Positions 48,959 through 59,406 of a stretch of 64,000 bases of DNA are shown one piece after another (positions within the stretch are counted from its first letter, which is position 1; the number at the start of each line of letters is the position of its first letter). Where the stretch lies: the NCBI GenBank assembly GCA_904420245.1, contig CAJFUL010000078.1, positions 1-64,000 on the forward strand, read 5' to 3'. A program made the position numbers and the translations under genes. The notes below the pieces were generated by a model. It saw only the letters and a program-made list of their open reading frames with translations. It was not told the origin of the DNA and made no database searches. This stretch comes from Candidatus Paralachnospira avium. Its GTDB lineage: Bacteria; Bacillota; Clostridia; Lachnospirales; Lachnospiraceae.

Positions 48959-50626
48959 CTATTCTTTGATCTCCAGAACCGCTCCCCGGTTGCCGGAAGT
49001 TACCATGCTGGCATACCGCTTCAGGTAACCGGTGGTCACCTTGGGCTCTCTGGGCTGCCATTTGGCCCGTCTCGCGGCCAGCTCCTCATCGGAGACCTTT
49101 ACGTTGAGGGTGCACGCATCGATGTCGATCTGGATGATGTCCCCCTCCTCGATCAGGGCAATGGGGCCTCCCACCGCCGCCTCCGGAGACACATGACCGA
49201 TGGAGGCGCCTCTGGAAGCTCCCGAAAACCGTCCGTCGGTGATCAGAGCCACGCTGGACCCCAACCCCATGCCGGCGATGGCCGAAGTAGGGTTCAGCAT
49301 CTCCCTCATGCCGGGACCGCCCTTGGGGCCCTCATAGCGGATGACCACCACGTCTCCCTCCACGATCTTGCCGCCCTTGATGGCTTCGATGGCATCCTCT
49401 TCACAGTCAAATACCCGGGCAGGTCCCTCATGCTGCATCATCTCCGGCACCACCGCGGACCGCTTCACCACCGCGGAATCCGGGGCGATATTGCCCTTCA
49501 GGATGGCGAGGCCGCCTGTCTGGCTGTAGGGGTTATCCAGCGGCCGGATCACTTCTTTATCCAGGATCTCATGACCGGCGATATTTTCTCCCACAGTCTT
49601 CCCGGTGACCGTCATCAGATCGGTATATAAGAGATCCTTCTTGGTCAGCTCATGCATCACCGCGTAAACGCCGCCCGCCTCGTTGAGGTCCTCCATATAG
49701 GTGGGACCGGCAGGCGCCAGATGGCACAGGTTGGGCGTCCTAGAGCTGATCTCATTGGCAATGTCCACATTCAGCTCCACCCCGGCCTCATGGGCGATGG
49801 CCGGCAGGTGCAGCATGCTGTTGGTGCTGCAGCCCAGGGCCATATCCACCGTCAGCGCGTTGAGGAAGGCCTTCTCCGTCATGATGTCCCGGGGCTTTAT
49901 ATTTCTCCTGAGGAGCTCCATGACCTGCATCCCGGCGTGCTTCGCCAGCTTGAGCCTCTCGGAATAGACGGCGGGGATCGTGCCGTTCCCGGGAAGACCC
50001 ATGCCCAGCACCTCCGTCAGGCAGTTCATGCTGTTGGCCGTATACATACCGGAACAGGAGCCGCAGGTGGGGCAGACCTTTTCCTCGTACTCCCGCACCT
50101 CCTCCTCCGTCATGGTCCCGGCGCTGTAGGCGCCCACTGCCTCAAACATGCTGGAAAGACTCCTCTTCTTTCCTCCCACATGGCCCGCCAGCATGGGACC
50201 GCCGCTGACAAAGACGGTGGGCACGTTGATCCTGGCCGCCGCCATCAGAAGGCCGGGCACGTTCTTGTCACAGTTGGGCACCATCACCAGCGCGTCAAAC
50301 TGATGGGCCAGCGCCATGCACTCCGTGGAGTCGGCGATGAGGTCCCTGGTCACCAGAGAGTACTTCATGCCCACATGGCCCATGGCAATGCCGTCGCATA
50401 CGGCAATGGCCGGAAACACCACGGGAGTACCGCCCGCCATGGCGACTCCCTGCTTCACGGCCGCCACGATCTTATCCAGGTTCATGTGGCCCGGTACGAT
50501 CTCATTATAAGAGCTGACGATCCCCACCAGGGGACGGTCCATCTCCTCCTGGGTGAAGCCCAGGGCATTGAACAACGATCTGTGGGGAGCCTGCTGCATC
50601 CCCTTTTTTACTGCATCACTTTTCAT
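48959..50626 (-). CDS. ilvD: Dihydroxy-acid dehydratase
   Basis: [65 protein letters not shown]. Confidence 0.96.
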   Translation of the reverse strand: MKSDAVKKGMQQAPHRSLFNALGFTQEEMDRPLVGIVSSYNEIVPGHMNLDKIVAAVKQGVAMAGGTPVVFPAIAVCDGIAMGHVGMKYSLVTRDLIADSTECMALAHQFDALVMVPNCDKNVPGLLMAAARINVPTVFVSGGPMLAGHVGGKKRSLSSMFEAVGAYSAGTMTEEEVREYEEKVCPTCGSCSGMYTANSMNCLTEVLGMGLPGNGTIPAVYSERLKLAKHAGMQVMELLRRNIKPRDIMTEKAFLNALTVDMALGCSTNSMLHLPAIAHEAGVELNVDIANEISSRTPNLCHLAPAGPTYMEDLNEAGGVYAVMHELTKKDLLYTDLMTVTGKTVGENIAGHEILDKEVIRPLDNPYSQTGGLAILKGNIAPDSAVVKRSAVVPEMMQHEGPARVFDCEEDAIEAIKGGKIVEGDVVVIRYEGPKGGPGMREMLNPTSAIAGMGLGSSVALITDGRFSGASRGASIGHVSPEAAVGGPIALIEEGDIIQIDIDACTLNVKVSDEELAARRAKWQPREPKVTTGYLKRYASMVTSGNRGAVLEIKE

Positions 50627-50672
50627 CTATCCCAACCTGTCCTTTCTCTCATGGCCGGAGCGTTCCGGCTCC

Positions 50673-51761
50673 CTATCTGATATATCCCGCGATGACGGAG
50701 CCCATTTCCCTGGTCCCCACCTTCCGGCAGCCTTCCGAATATATATCCCCGGTCCTGTACCCGTCGGTGAGAGCCTGCTGCACCGCCGCTTCCACCGCAT
50801 CCGCTTCCCTGTCCAGATCAAAGGAATACCGGAGCATCATGGCCGCCGACAGGATCGTGGCGATGGGGTTGGCAATGTCCTTCCCGGCAATGTCGGGAGC
50901 AGAGCCGTGGCTGGGCTCGTAGAGCCCCAGCTTCGTCTTCCCCAGGCTGGCGGAAGGCAGCATCCCGATGGAACCTGTGATCTCGCTGGCCTCGTCGGAG
51001 AGGATGTCGCCGAACATGTTTTCCGTCAGCACCACATCGAACTGCCCAGGATCCATCACCAGCTGCATGGCCGCGTTGTCCACCAGCATATGCTCCACCT
51101 GTATACCCGGATACTCCCTGGCCGTCTCGTCCACCACAGCCCTCCACAGCCTGGAAGAATCCAGCACGTTGGCCTTATCGACGCTGGTCACCTTCCCCGA
51201 CCGCTTCGCCGCGATCTCAAAGGCCTTCACCGCGATCCTGCGGATCTCGTTCTCATCATAGACCAGGGTATCCACGGCCTTCCGGACGCCGTTCTCCACT
51301 GTGGTATGGCGCTCCCCGAAGTAGAGTCCTCCCGTCAGCTCCCGCATGATGACCATGTCAAAGCCCTTCTCCCCGACGATCTCCGTCTTCAGGGGGCAGG
51401 CGTCGGCAAGCTCCCGGTACAGCCAGGCCGGACGGATATTGGCAAACAGCTCCAGTCCTTTGCGGATGCCCAAAAGCCCGGCCTCCGGCCTGGTCTCGGG
51501 CGGTCCCTGGTACCATCTGGAAGTGCCCACGTTCCCGCCGACTGCTCCCAGCAGGACGGAATCGCTGTTCTTCGCCGCTTCCAGGGTCTCTTCGGTGAGA
51601 GGCACTCCATACGCATCGATGGAGGCTCCTCCCATCAGCAGTTTCTTATATGTGAAGGTATGGCCATATACCTCTCCCACTTTATCCAGGATCTTCATGG
51701 CCTCTGTGACGATCTCCGGTCCGATGCCGTCGCCGGGGATCACTGCGATCTGAAATTCCAT
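50673..51761 (-). CDS. leuB: 3-isopropylmalate dehydrogenase
   Basis: [55 protein letters not shown]. Confidence 0.95.
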   Translation of the reverse strand: MEFQIAVIPGDGIGPEIVTEAMKILDKVGEVYGHTFTYKKLLMGGASIDAYGVPLTEETLEAAKNSDSVLLGAVGGNVGTSRWYQGPPETRPEAGLLGIRKGLELFANIRPAWLYRELADACPLKTEIVGEKGFDMVIMRELTGGLYFGERHTTVENGVRKAVDTLVYDENEIRRIAVKAFEIAAKRSGKVTSVDKANVLDSSRLWRAVVDETAREYPGIQVEHMLVDNAAMQLVMDPGQFDVVLTENMFGDILSDEASEITGSIGMLPSASLGKTKLGLYEPSHGSAPDIAGKDIANPIATILSAAMMLRYSFDLDREADAVEAAVQQALTDGYRTGDIYSEGCRKVGTREMGSVIAGYIR

Positions 51762-51986
51762 ATCCGTTCCTCTCCTTCCGCAATCCGTTAATTTTAATAC
51801 TATCTTATTTTGCGCGGTTTTTCAAGCCGCCGGCCATATGAGAATGGAATTTCTGGCATAACAGGCCGTTATGAACGAAATTTCCCAGAATGTTCACAGT
51901 TTTTTTCAGCTTCATTTCAGATGTGTCTCCTATACTGGAAAAAAGCCCTGAGGCAACTTATTTTTCAAAAGGAGGAAAGCAGCACT

Positions 51987-53189
51987 ATGGAAACCTGTAA
52001 AACCACATTTTTAAAACATGGACTGCGGAGCAGGATCCTTCTGGGAGCTCTCCTGCTTCTGGCGGGAATATGGATCTTTACAGCCGCTTTCACCGCAAAA
52101 GCGGCCGGCGGCCTGGAGATGAGCACCAGCTACCCGGGCCAGACCGTGTCCGCCGGCGATGAAATGTCCTTCAGCCTGGACTTTTCCAATTCCAGCGGCT
52201 CCGGAAGCTCCGTGGCCCTTTCCGTCACATCCATCCCCGAGGGCTGGAGCGGCCATTTTGAAGGCGACGGCGCCGAGATCAGCAGCGTATATGTAAAAAG
52301 CGGGGAAAATGAAGATCTGGCGGCCTTCCAGGTTGAGATCCCGGCCGATGCGGCCCAGGGGACTTACGAGATCTCTCTTCTGGCCCAGAGCGGCTCCATG
52401 TCCTCATCCCTGACCCTTTCTCTGACCATCAGCGAAGAACAGACCGGCGGCGGGGCCCTGGAAACCGACTACGCAGAGCAGGAGGGCGCCACCGGGACCA
52501 GCTTCAGCTTCAGCACCACCATCCAGAACAACACAGCCTCCGAACAGTCCTATAGTCTCTCTGCCAGCGCTCCCACCGACTGGACCGTTACCTTTACGCC
52601 GTCTGACGAAAGCACGCAGGTCTCCTCCGTAACGGTAGATGCCCGCAGTACCCAGACTGTTTCCATTTCCGTAACGCCGCCGGAAAACGTGGAGGCCGGC
52701 GAATACACCATTCCCATATCCGCCATATCCGCCTCCGAATCCCTGAGCGCCGATCTCACGGTCAATATCACCGGGACCTACGGCCTGGATCTCTCCACCC
52801 CCAGCGGAGTCTTAAGCTTCGATGCCACAGCCAATAAGCAGACAAGCGTCACCGTAAATGTGACCAACACCGGAAATGTGGATCTCCAGAATATAAATCT
52901 GACCTCCAGCGCTCCCACCGACTGGACCGTGGAATTTTCCGAATCCTCCATCAGTGTCCTGGAGGCAGGCTCTACCTATGAAGTCACCGCTTATGTGACT
53001 CCGGCCGACGACGCCATGAGCGGCGATTACACCCTGACCCTGAGCGCGGATGCCTCCGATGCTTCCGACGACACAGAGTTCCGGGTCACTGTAAAAACCG
53101 AGACCATCTGGGGCATCGTAGCCGTCATACTGATCTGCATCGCCGCCGGCGGCCTCTATCTGGTCTTCCGTAAATATGGGAGGCGTTGA
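51987..53189 (+). CDS. Secreted/membrane protein with tandem NEW3-type Ig-like domains
   Basis: Signal peptide, repeated SAPTDWTV..F.(P)S motifs, C-terminal TM and RKYGRR tail. Confidence 0.75.
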   Translation: METCKTTFLKHGLRSRILLGALLLLAGIWIFTAAFTAKAAGGLEMSTSYPGQTVSAGDEMSFSLDFSNSSGSGSSVALSVTSIPEGWSGHFEGDGAEISSVYVKSGENEDLAAFQVEIPADAAQGTYEISLLAQSGSMSSSLTLSLTISEEQTGGGALETDYAEQEGATGTSFSFSTTIQNNTASEQSYSLSASAPTDWTVTFTPSDESTQVSSVTVDARSTQTVSISVTPPENVEAGEYTIPISAISASESLSADLTVNITGTYGLDLSTPSGVLSFDATANKQTSVTVNVTNTGNVDLQNINLTSSAPTDWTVEFSESSISVLEAGSTYEVTAYVTPADDAMSGDYTLTLSADASDASDDTEFRVTVKTETIWGIVAVILICIAAGGLYLVFRKYGRR

Positions 53190-53191
53190 TC

Positions 53192-54214
53192 ATGAAAAAT
53201 AACGGGATCATCCAAATCCGAGAGCTGACCAAACGTTACGACTCTGTCCTGGCCGTAGACAATCTGACGCTGACCATCCGCCAGGGAGAGATCTTCGGTC
53301 TCCTGGGGCCCAACGGCGCAGGGAAGACCACCACTACCCTCATGCTGCTGGGTCTGACAGAGCCCACCTCGGGCAGCGCCTTCATAGACGGCCATAACTG
53401 TACCAAGGACCCTATTGAAGTCAAAAAATCCGTAGGATACCTGCCGGACAGCGTAGGCTTCTATCCGGGTCTGACCGGCCGGGAGAACCTGATCTTTACC
53501 GGTATGCTGAACGGACTGGAGCGGGAACAGTGCAGCGAACGGGCCTCACAGCTTTTGGACCGGGTAGGCATGTCCTATGCGGCGGACCGGAAGGCAGGAG
53601 GCTATTCCAGAGGCATGAAGCAGCGCCTCGGCATCGCCGACGTATTGATGAAGGATCCCAAGATCATCATCATGGACGAACCAACGCTTGGCATCGATCC
53701 GGAAGGTATGCGGGAACTGACCTCACTGATCCGGGAACTGTCTGTCAAAGACGGGCGCACCATCCTGATCTCCTCCCATCAGCTCTATCAGGTCCAGCAG
53801 ATCTGCGACCGGGTGGGCATCTTTGTACAGGGGAGGCTCATCGCCTGCGGCCGCATCGAGGAGCTGGGACGGCAGCTGGAGAGCGAGGGCCGCTTCGAGC
53901 TGACCCTGCTGGCCTCCCCCGGCGGAAAAGCTCTGACGGCCCTCCTTGAAAGCCTCTCAGGCGTAAAGGCCGTGGAGGAGCAGGAGGACGGCTCCTTCCG
54001 GATCGAGGCCCGCAGGGATATCCGCGGAGAGCTGACAGCTCTCCTGGCAGAACACAGGCACAGCATCCTGGAGCTCCATCAAAAAGGCGGCGATCTGGAC
54101 GAGATCTATCGAAGATATTTTGAAAAGGCAGGTGAGAAAAATGAGATCTCAGGTTCTGAAAAAAAGCACAGCTTTATTAAAGGACTTTGGAAGGGGAAAC
54201 GAAAGGCGCAGTAG
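53192..54214 (+). CDS. ABC transporter ATP-binding protein (ABC-2 type)
   Basis: GLLGPNGAGKTTTTLMLLGL, YSRGMKQRLGIADVLMKDPKIIIMDEPTLGIDPEG. Confidence 0.93.
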   Translation: MKNNGIIQIRELTKRYDSVLAVDNLTLTIRQGEIFGLLGPNGAGKTTTTLMLLGLTEPTSGSAFIDGHNCTKDPIEVKKSVGYLPDSVGFYPGLTGRENLIFTGMLNGLEREQCSERASQLLDRVGMSYAADRKAGGYSRGMKQRLGIADVLMKDPKIIIMDEPTLGIDPEGMRELTSLIRELSVKDGRTILISSHQLYQVQQICDRVGIFVQGRLIACGRIEELGRQLESEGRFELTLLASPGGKALTALLESLSGVKAVEEQEDGSFRIEARRDIRGELTALLAEHRHSILELHQKGGDLDEIYRRYFEKAGEKNEISGSEKKHSFIKGLWKGKRKAQ

Positions 54215-55142
54215 GAGCAGAGCCCTTTACAGAAAAGAGCTGTCCGATCACCTGAGGAGCAAACGCTTCTACATCATCCTGATCCTGCTCCTGTTCACCG
54301 TCACGGCCAGCCTCATAGGCGCCGCCGGTACGCTGGCGGACTCCGGCACGGAAAGCTCCGATCTTATGTTTCTGAGCCTGTTCACCACCAGCTCCAGCTC
54401 TCTCTATTCTGTAGCCACCTTCATTGCCTTCCTGGGCCCCCTGGCGGGGATCACACTGGGCTTTGACGCCATAAGCAACGAACGCTCCCAGGGCACCCTG
54501 AACCGCCTGGCGGCCCAGCCCATTTACCGGGACAGCATCATAAACGCCAAATTTTTGTCGGGCGCCGCCGCCATCTTCCTCATCATGGGCGTGACCGGCT
54601 TCTACAGCTCCGGTCTGGGGATCCTGATCTCGGGCTTCCGCCCCACCCTGGAAAAAGGCCTCCGGGTCCTGATCTTCTTTCTGTTCGCCGGCGTCTGCAT
54701 CTCCGTATGGCTGGCAGCCGCCATCATCTTTTCTGTATTATGCCGCCATGCGGCCACCGCGGCCCTGGCCTGCATATCCATCTGGCTGTTCCTCAGTATG
54801 TTTATGGGACAGGTGGCCAGCGGCATCGCGGGGTGGATCTATCCTCTGGACGGAATGGAAGGGCTGTTTAACCAGGTGAGCAACTATGAGCTGCAGCTGA
54901 GCATAAACCGTATTTCCCCCTATTACCTGTTCAGCGAAGCAGCCTCCACCATCTTAAATCCCGGCGTCCGCTCCATCGGCGTCGTCACCATGTCCCAGTA
55001 CGAGGGAGCAATGGCTTCCAGTCTTTCTCTGGGACAGAGCCTGCTTTTGATCTGGCCCCATCTGGTAGCCATGATCGCCGTCGCCATGGCAGGATTTGCC
55101 ATTTCCTATATCAGCTTCATGCGTCAGGAGATCCGGGCATGA
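54141..55142 (+). CDS. ABC-2 type transporter permease
   Basis: LYRKELSDHLRSKRFYIILILLLFT; DAISNERSQGTLNRLAAQPIYRDSIINAKF. Confidence 0.9.
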   Translation: MRSQVLKKSTALLKDFGRGNERRSRSRALYRKELSDHLRSKRFYIILILLLFTVTASLIGAAGTLADSGTESSDLMFLSLFTTSSSSLYSVATFIAFLGPLAGITLGFDAISNERSQGTLNRLAAQPIYRDSIINAKFLSGAAAIFLIMGVTGFYSSGLGILISGFRPTLEKGLRVLIFFLFAGVCISVWLAAAIIFSVLCRHAATAALACISIWLFLSMFMGQVASGIAGWIYPLDGMEGLFNQVSNYELQLSINRISPYYLFSEAASTILNPGVRSIGVVTMSQYEGAMASSLSLGQSLLLIWPHLVAMIAVAMAGFAISYISFMRQEIRA

Positions 55143-55210
55143 GGCCATCGCAGGGGCTTGTCAAAGCTCCTGCGTCCCATGTACAATAAACTGTAAGAGG
55201 AGGTGGCGCC

Positions 55211-55888
55211 ATGCGGATCCTGATCGCAGAGGACGAGGTGGAGATTACCCGCGCCCTGAAGCTTTTACTGGAAAAAAACAAATTTACCGTGGACATGGTC
55301 CACGACGGAGAAAACGCCTGGGAGCTGCTGCGGCATATCCGCTACGATGCCGTGGTCCTGGACATCATGATGCCCGGTATGGACGGCATGGAGGTCCTGA
55401 AAAAAGCCCGGGAGCAAAGGATTGCCGTCCCCGTCCTGTTCCTGACTGCCAAGAGCGAGGTAGAGGACCGGGTGGCCGGTCTTACGGCCGGAGCCGACGA
55501 CTATCTGCCCAAGCCTTTCGCAGCCAGCGAATTCATCGCCCGGGTAAAAGCCCTGACCAGAAGGAGCCGTTCATATGTCCCGCAGCTCCTCTCAGTGGGA
55601 GAGGCTGTGCTGGACTGCGGAAGATATGAGATAAAGGGACGGGACGCCTCCCTCAGGCTCAACAAAAAGGAATATCAGCTCCTGGAACTGTTTATGCGCA
55701 ATCCCGGCCGCGTCTTCTCCACAGAGCATCTGATGCGGCAGGTGTGGGAGCTGGATACGGAGGCCAGTCTGGACGTCGTATGGACCTATATAGGCTTTCT
55801 CCGTAAAAAGCTGAAGCAGGCCGGAGCCGGAGTGGAGATCCGGACGGTCCGGGGAGCCGGATACACTCTGGAGGTGCCGGAATGTTAA
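55211..55888 (+). CDS. OmpR-family response regulator
   Basis: MRILIAEDEVEITRAL, VVLDIMMPGMDGMEVL, IRTVRGAGYTLEV. Confidence 0.95.
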   Translation: MRILIAEDEVEITRALKLLLEKNKFTVDMVHDGENAWELLRHIRYDAVVLDIMMPGMDGMEVLKKAREQRIAVPVLFLTAKSEVEDRVAGLTAGADDYLPKPFAASEFIARVKALTRRSRSYVPQLLSVGEAVLDCGRYEIKGRDASLRLNKKEYQLLELFMRNPGRVFSTEHLMRQVWELDTEASLDVVWTYIGFLRKKLKQAGAGVEIRTVRGAGYTLEVPEC

Positions 55889-56972
55889 AAAAAAATGAAA
55901 CGCCGCTTCGTACTGGCCGCCATGGCCTCCATCACGGCCGTCGTCCTGCTCCTGCTGGCCGGTATCAATCTGTGGAACTGCCGGGAGACCACCCGCCGCA
56001 CGGACCGTATCCTCTCCTCCCTGATGGAAGCGTCCCTGACTGGAGGCGAGCCTTTTAAGGACCAGGAATTTCCTCCGGAGACTCCGTTTACCGCCAGATT
56101 TTTTCTCGTGCGCCTGGATGGAGCCGGAGACGTACTGGAGCTTCGTCTGGACAGCATATCCGCCGTCTCCGAAGAAAAGGCCGCCGGCCTCGCCCAGGCC
56201 GCGGACCGTCAGGGCGGCCTCTCCGGCTATCTGGACAATTACCGCTATCTGGCCAGCCGTCAGGAAACGGGATCTGTTTTTTTGTTTCTGGACGTTTCCA
56301 ACGAACTGGAGTTCATGCATACTCTCCTGGTGATCTCCTGCGCCGTGGCTGCTGTCAGCCTGCTGGCCGTTTTCGGCCTTCTGGTCCTCTTCTCCGGGCG
56401 GGTGGCAGCTCCCTATGTCCGGAACGCAGCCAGACAGAAGCAATTTATCACCGATGCCAGCCATGAGATCAAAACCCCCCTCACTTCCATCTCCACCAGC
56501 GCCGATATTCTCTCCATGGACCTGAAGGACAACGAATGGGTCGCCAATATCCAAAAACAATCGGCCCGGCTGTCCAGGCTGGTGACAGATCTGGTGACCC
56601 TTTCCCGACTGGACGAGGAGCGTCCCATCCCGGAGCCGGTCCGCTTCTCTTTAAGCGACACTGCCTGGGAAATGGCCGAGCCCTTTTCCGCCATGGCCAA
56701 GGCGAAAGGGCGCCATCTATTTTCATGTCTATAAACGGAAAAAGGATGTGGCCGCCGAGGTGTTCAACACCTGCGGCTCCCTAGACGGTCTGGATGTGAC
56801 GAGACTTTTCGACCGCTTTTACCGTCCCGATACCTCCCGCAGCTCCCATACAGGCGGAACCGGCATCGGCCTTTCCATCGCCCGGGCCGCGGCGGCGGCC
56901 CACGGCGGCTCCATCACCGCCTCCTGTCCGGGAGCTCATTCCATTTTATTCCAGGTCATCCTGCCGGAATAG
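55882..56972 (+). pseudogene. Sensor histidine kinase disrupted by internal deletion/frameshift
   Basis: H-box FITDASHEIKTPLTSI present; frame ends at [12 protein letters not shown], then [51 protein letters not shown] in another frame. Confidence 0.85.
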
Positions 56973-56983
56973 ACAATCCCGGC

Positions 56984-57011
56984 TTGTGAAATCTTCATTT
57001 CATGTTATAAT
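56984..57011 (+). promoter_or_regulatory. Promoter and candidate operator for nicotinate phosphoribosyltransferase gene
   Basis: TTGTGA-N16-TATAAT with inverted repeat TGAAAT-CTTC-ATTTCA (56987-57002) in the spacer. Confidence 0.6.
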
Positions 57012-57111
57012 AAGAAAGAATCTTTCATGCAAATGTACAAAAGGTCTCCCGGCGGGCTGTCTGGTGTTTTTCCGCAGCGTCAAAAGACCGGGCCCTTTGA
57101 AAGGAGATAAC

Positions 57112-58584
57112 ATGAGTGAACGGAATCTGACATTGATGACCGACCTGTATGAGCTTACGATGATGCAGGGGTACTTCAAGGAGGGCAACAACCAGACTGC
57201 CGTCTTCGACGTATTTTACCGCACCAATCCCAGCGGCAACGGCTTTGCCATCATGGCGGGACTGGAGCAGGTCATCGACTATGTGAAGAACCTGCGCTTC
57301 GGAGACGACGAGATCCGGTATCTGAGGAGCACAGGCCTTTTTGAGGAGGATTTCCTGGACTATCTGGCAGGCTTCACATTTTCCGGTGATATTTACGCCA
57401 TCCCCGAGGGAACTGTGATCTTCCCCAGAGAACCCATCGTCAAAGTCATCGCTCCCATCATGGAAGCACAGCTGGTGGAGACCGCCATCCTCAACATCAT
57501 CAACCATCAGTGCCTGATCGCCACCAAAACCTCTCGCGTGGTCCACGCGGCCCGCGGAGACGGTATCATGGAATTCGGCCTCCGCAGGGCCCAGGGACCT
57601 GACGCCGGCATCTACGGAGCCAGGGCCGCCATGATCGGCGGCTGCATCGGCACCTCCAACGTCCTGGCCGGCCAGATGTTCGACGTCCCGGTCAAGGGCA
57701 CCCACGCCCATAGCTGGATCATGAGCTTCCCCGATGAGCTGACGGCCTTCCGCACCTACGCGAAGCTATATCCCACCTCCTGCATCCTGCTGGTGGATAC
57801 TTACGATACCCTCCGCTCCGGCGTTCCCAACGCCATCACCGTCTTCCGGGAAATGAAGGCTGCCGGGACGCTCCATAAGGGTTACGGGATCCGCCTGGAC
57901 AGCGGCGACCTGGCTTACCTCTCCAAAAAAGCGAAGGCCATGCTGGATGCGGCCGGCTTCACCGACGCCGTCATCTCCGCCTCCAGCGACCTGGACGAGG
58001 ATCTCATCGCCAGCTTAAAGACCCAGGGCGCCGCCATCAATTCCTGGGGCGTCGGCACCAGGATGATCACCAGCAGCGACTGTCCCGCCTTCGGCGGCGT
58101 CTATAAGCTGGTGGCCCTGAAGGACGAAGCCACCGGAGAGTTCATCCCCAAGATCAAACTCTCCGAGAATACGGAAAAGGTCACCAATCCCGGCAACAAG
58201 ACGGTCTACCGGATCTACGGAGCCGACACCGGCAAGATGATCGCGGACCTGATCGCCCTGACTGATGAGGAATATTCCGAGAGCCAGCCTCTGCTGCTCT
58301 TCGATCCCATCGACACCTGGAAGAAGACCCGTCTGGCTCCCCACACCTATAAGATCCGGGAGCTTCCGGTGCAGGTCTTTGAAAAGGGCCGGTGCATCTA
58401 CGAGTCGCCCTCGGTCATGGAGATCCGGGACTACTGCAAAAAGGAGCTGGACACTCTCTGGGACGAGGCCAAACGGCTCACCAACCCCCACAGAGCCCAC
58501 ATCGACCTGTCCTCCAAGCTCCATACCATGAAAAACCAGCTGCTGGAAGCCGTAGACACCATGACCCATTCCCAGGACAGATAA
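57112..58584 (+). CDS. pncB: Nicotinate phosphoribosyltransferase
   Basis: LTLMTDLYELTMMQGYF, GTHAHSWIMSFPDE, IRLDSGDLAYLSK. Confidence 0.94.
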   Translation: MSERNLTLMTDLYELTMMQGYFKEGNNQTAVFDVFYRTNPSGNGFAIMAGLEQVIDYVKNLRFGDDEIRYLRSTGLFEEDFLDYLAGFTFSGDIYAIPEGTVIFPREPIVKVIAPIMEAQLVETAILNIINHQCLIATKTSRVVHAARGDGIMEFGLRRAQGPDAGIYGARAAMIGGCIGTSNVLAGQMFDVPVKGTHAHSWIMSFPDELTAFRTYAKLYPTSCILLVDTYDTLRSGVPNAITVFREMKAAGTLHKGYGIRLDSGDLAYLSKKAKAMLDAAGFTDAVISASSDLDEDLIASLKTQGAAINSWGVGTRMITSSDCPAFGGVYKLVALKDEATGEFIPKIKLSENTEKVTNPGNKTVYRIYGADTGKMIADLIALTDEEYSESQPLLLFDPIDTWKKTRLAPHTYKIRELPVQVFEKGRCIYESPSVMEIRDYCKKELDTLWDEAKRLTNPHRAHIDLSSKLHTMKNQLLEAVDTMTHSQDR

Positions 58585-58593
58585 GGAGGAGCT

Positions 58594-59325
58594 ATGATAC
58601 GACTGATCTTAACCGTGCTCTTCCTGTTCTTCTATCTGATCGTATTTTCTCCGGCTCTCATCGTGGAGTGGATCATCGGAAAATTCAGCCCTCAGGCGAA
58701 GGCAAAGAGTTCCCTGTGGCTGGTCCAGCACGCCTTCCGCGTGATCTTCTGGCTCTCCGGCTCCACTCTGGAGGTCCGGGGCCGGGAAAATATCCCCGAC
58801 GATACGCCGGTGCTCTACGTCAGCAACCACCGCAGCTATTTTGACATCGTGGTGGGGTATCAGCTGGTCAAGGGCCAGACCGGTTTCGTAGCGAAAAAGG
58901 AGATCCGGAAGGTCTGGCTCCTCAGCAACTGGATGAAAAACCTCCACTGCCTCTTCCTGGACCGGGACAATCTGAAAGAAGGGCTCAAGACCATCCTCAC
59001 CGGCATCGAATATGTGAAGCAGGGCATCAGCATCTGGATCTGCCCGGAGGGCACCCGCAACAAGGGGAAGGGGATGCTGGAGTTTAAGGAAGGCAGCATG
59101 AAGATCGCCGAGAAATCCGGCTGTCCCATCATCCCGGTGGCCATCACCGGCACAGCGGAGATCTTTGAAAAGCACGTTCCCTGGATCCGCAGATCCCGGG
59201 TGACCGTCACCTTCGGCGAGCCTATCCATATCAAATCTCTGGATAAGGAGCAGAAAAAATTCCTGGGAGCTTATACCCGGCAGAAGATCCTGGAAATGCT
59301 TCCGGACGACTACCGGGAGCCCTAG
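58594..59325 (+). CDS. plsC: 1-acyl-sn-glycerol-3-phosphate acyltransferase
   Basis: VSNHRSYFDIVVGY (NHxxxxD), WICPEGTRNKGKGMLEFKEG. Confidence 0.9.
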   Translation: MIRLILTVLFLFFYLIVFSPALIVEWIIGKFSPQAKAKSSLWLVQHAFRVIFWLSGSTLEVRGRENIPDDTPVLYVSNHRSYFDIVVGYQLVKGQTGFVAKKEIRKVWLLSNWMKNLHCLFLDRDNLKEGLKTILTGIEYVKQGISIWICPEGTRNKGKGMLEFKEGSMKIAEKSGCPIIPVAITGTAEIFEKHVPWIRRSRVTVTFGEPIHIKSLDKEQKKFLGAYTRQKILEMLPDDYREP

Positions 59326-59357
59326 GAGTTTCAGGAAAATATTGACAGACATGATAT

Positions 59358-59395
59358 AATGTAGATGTCACATATGGCATCTGCATTATTTTTTT
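59358..59395 (+). terminator. Intrinsic terminator abutting the next gene's ribosome binding site
   Basis: AATGTAGATGTC-ACATAT-GGCATCTGCATT then ATTTTTTT. Confidence 0.75.
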
Positions 59396-59406
59396 AGGAG
59401 GTTTTT

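Noticed and set aside
51762-51986. T-box or leader-peptide attenuator for leuB-ilvD-ilvB
   Set aside because: Upstream region is short and shared with the divergent NEW3 gene; no T-box sequence or Leu/Ile/Val-rich leader peptide seen
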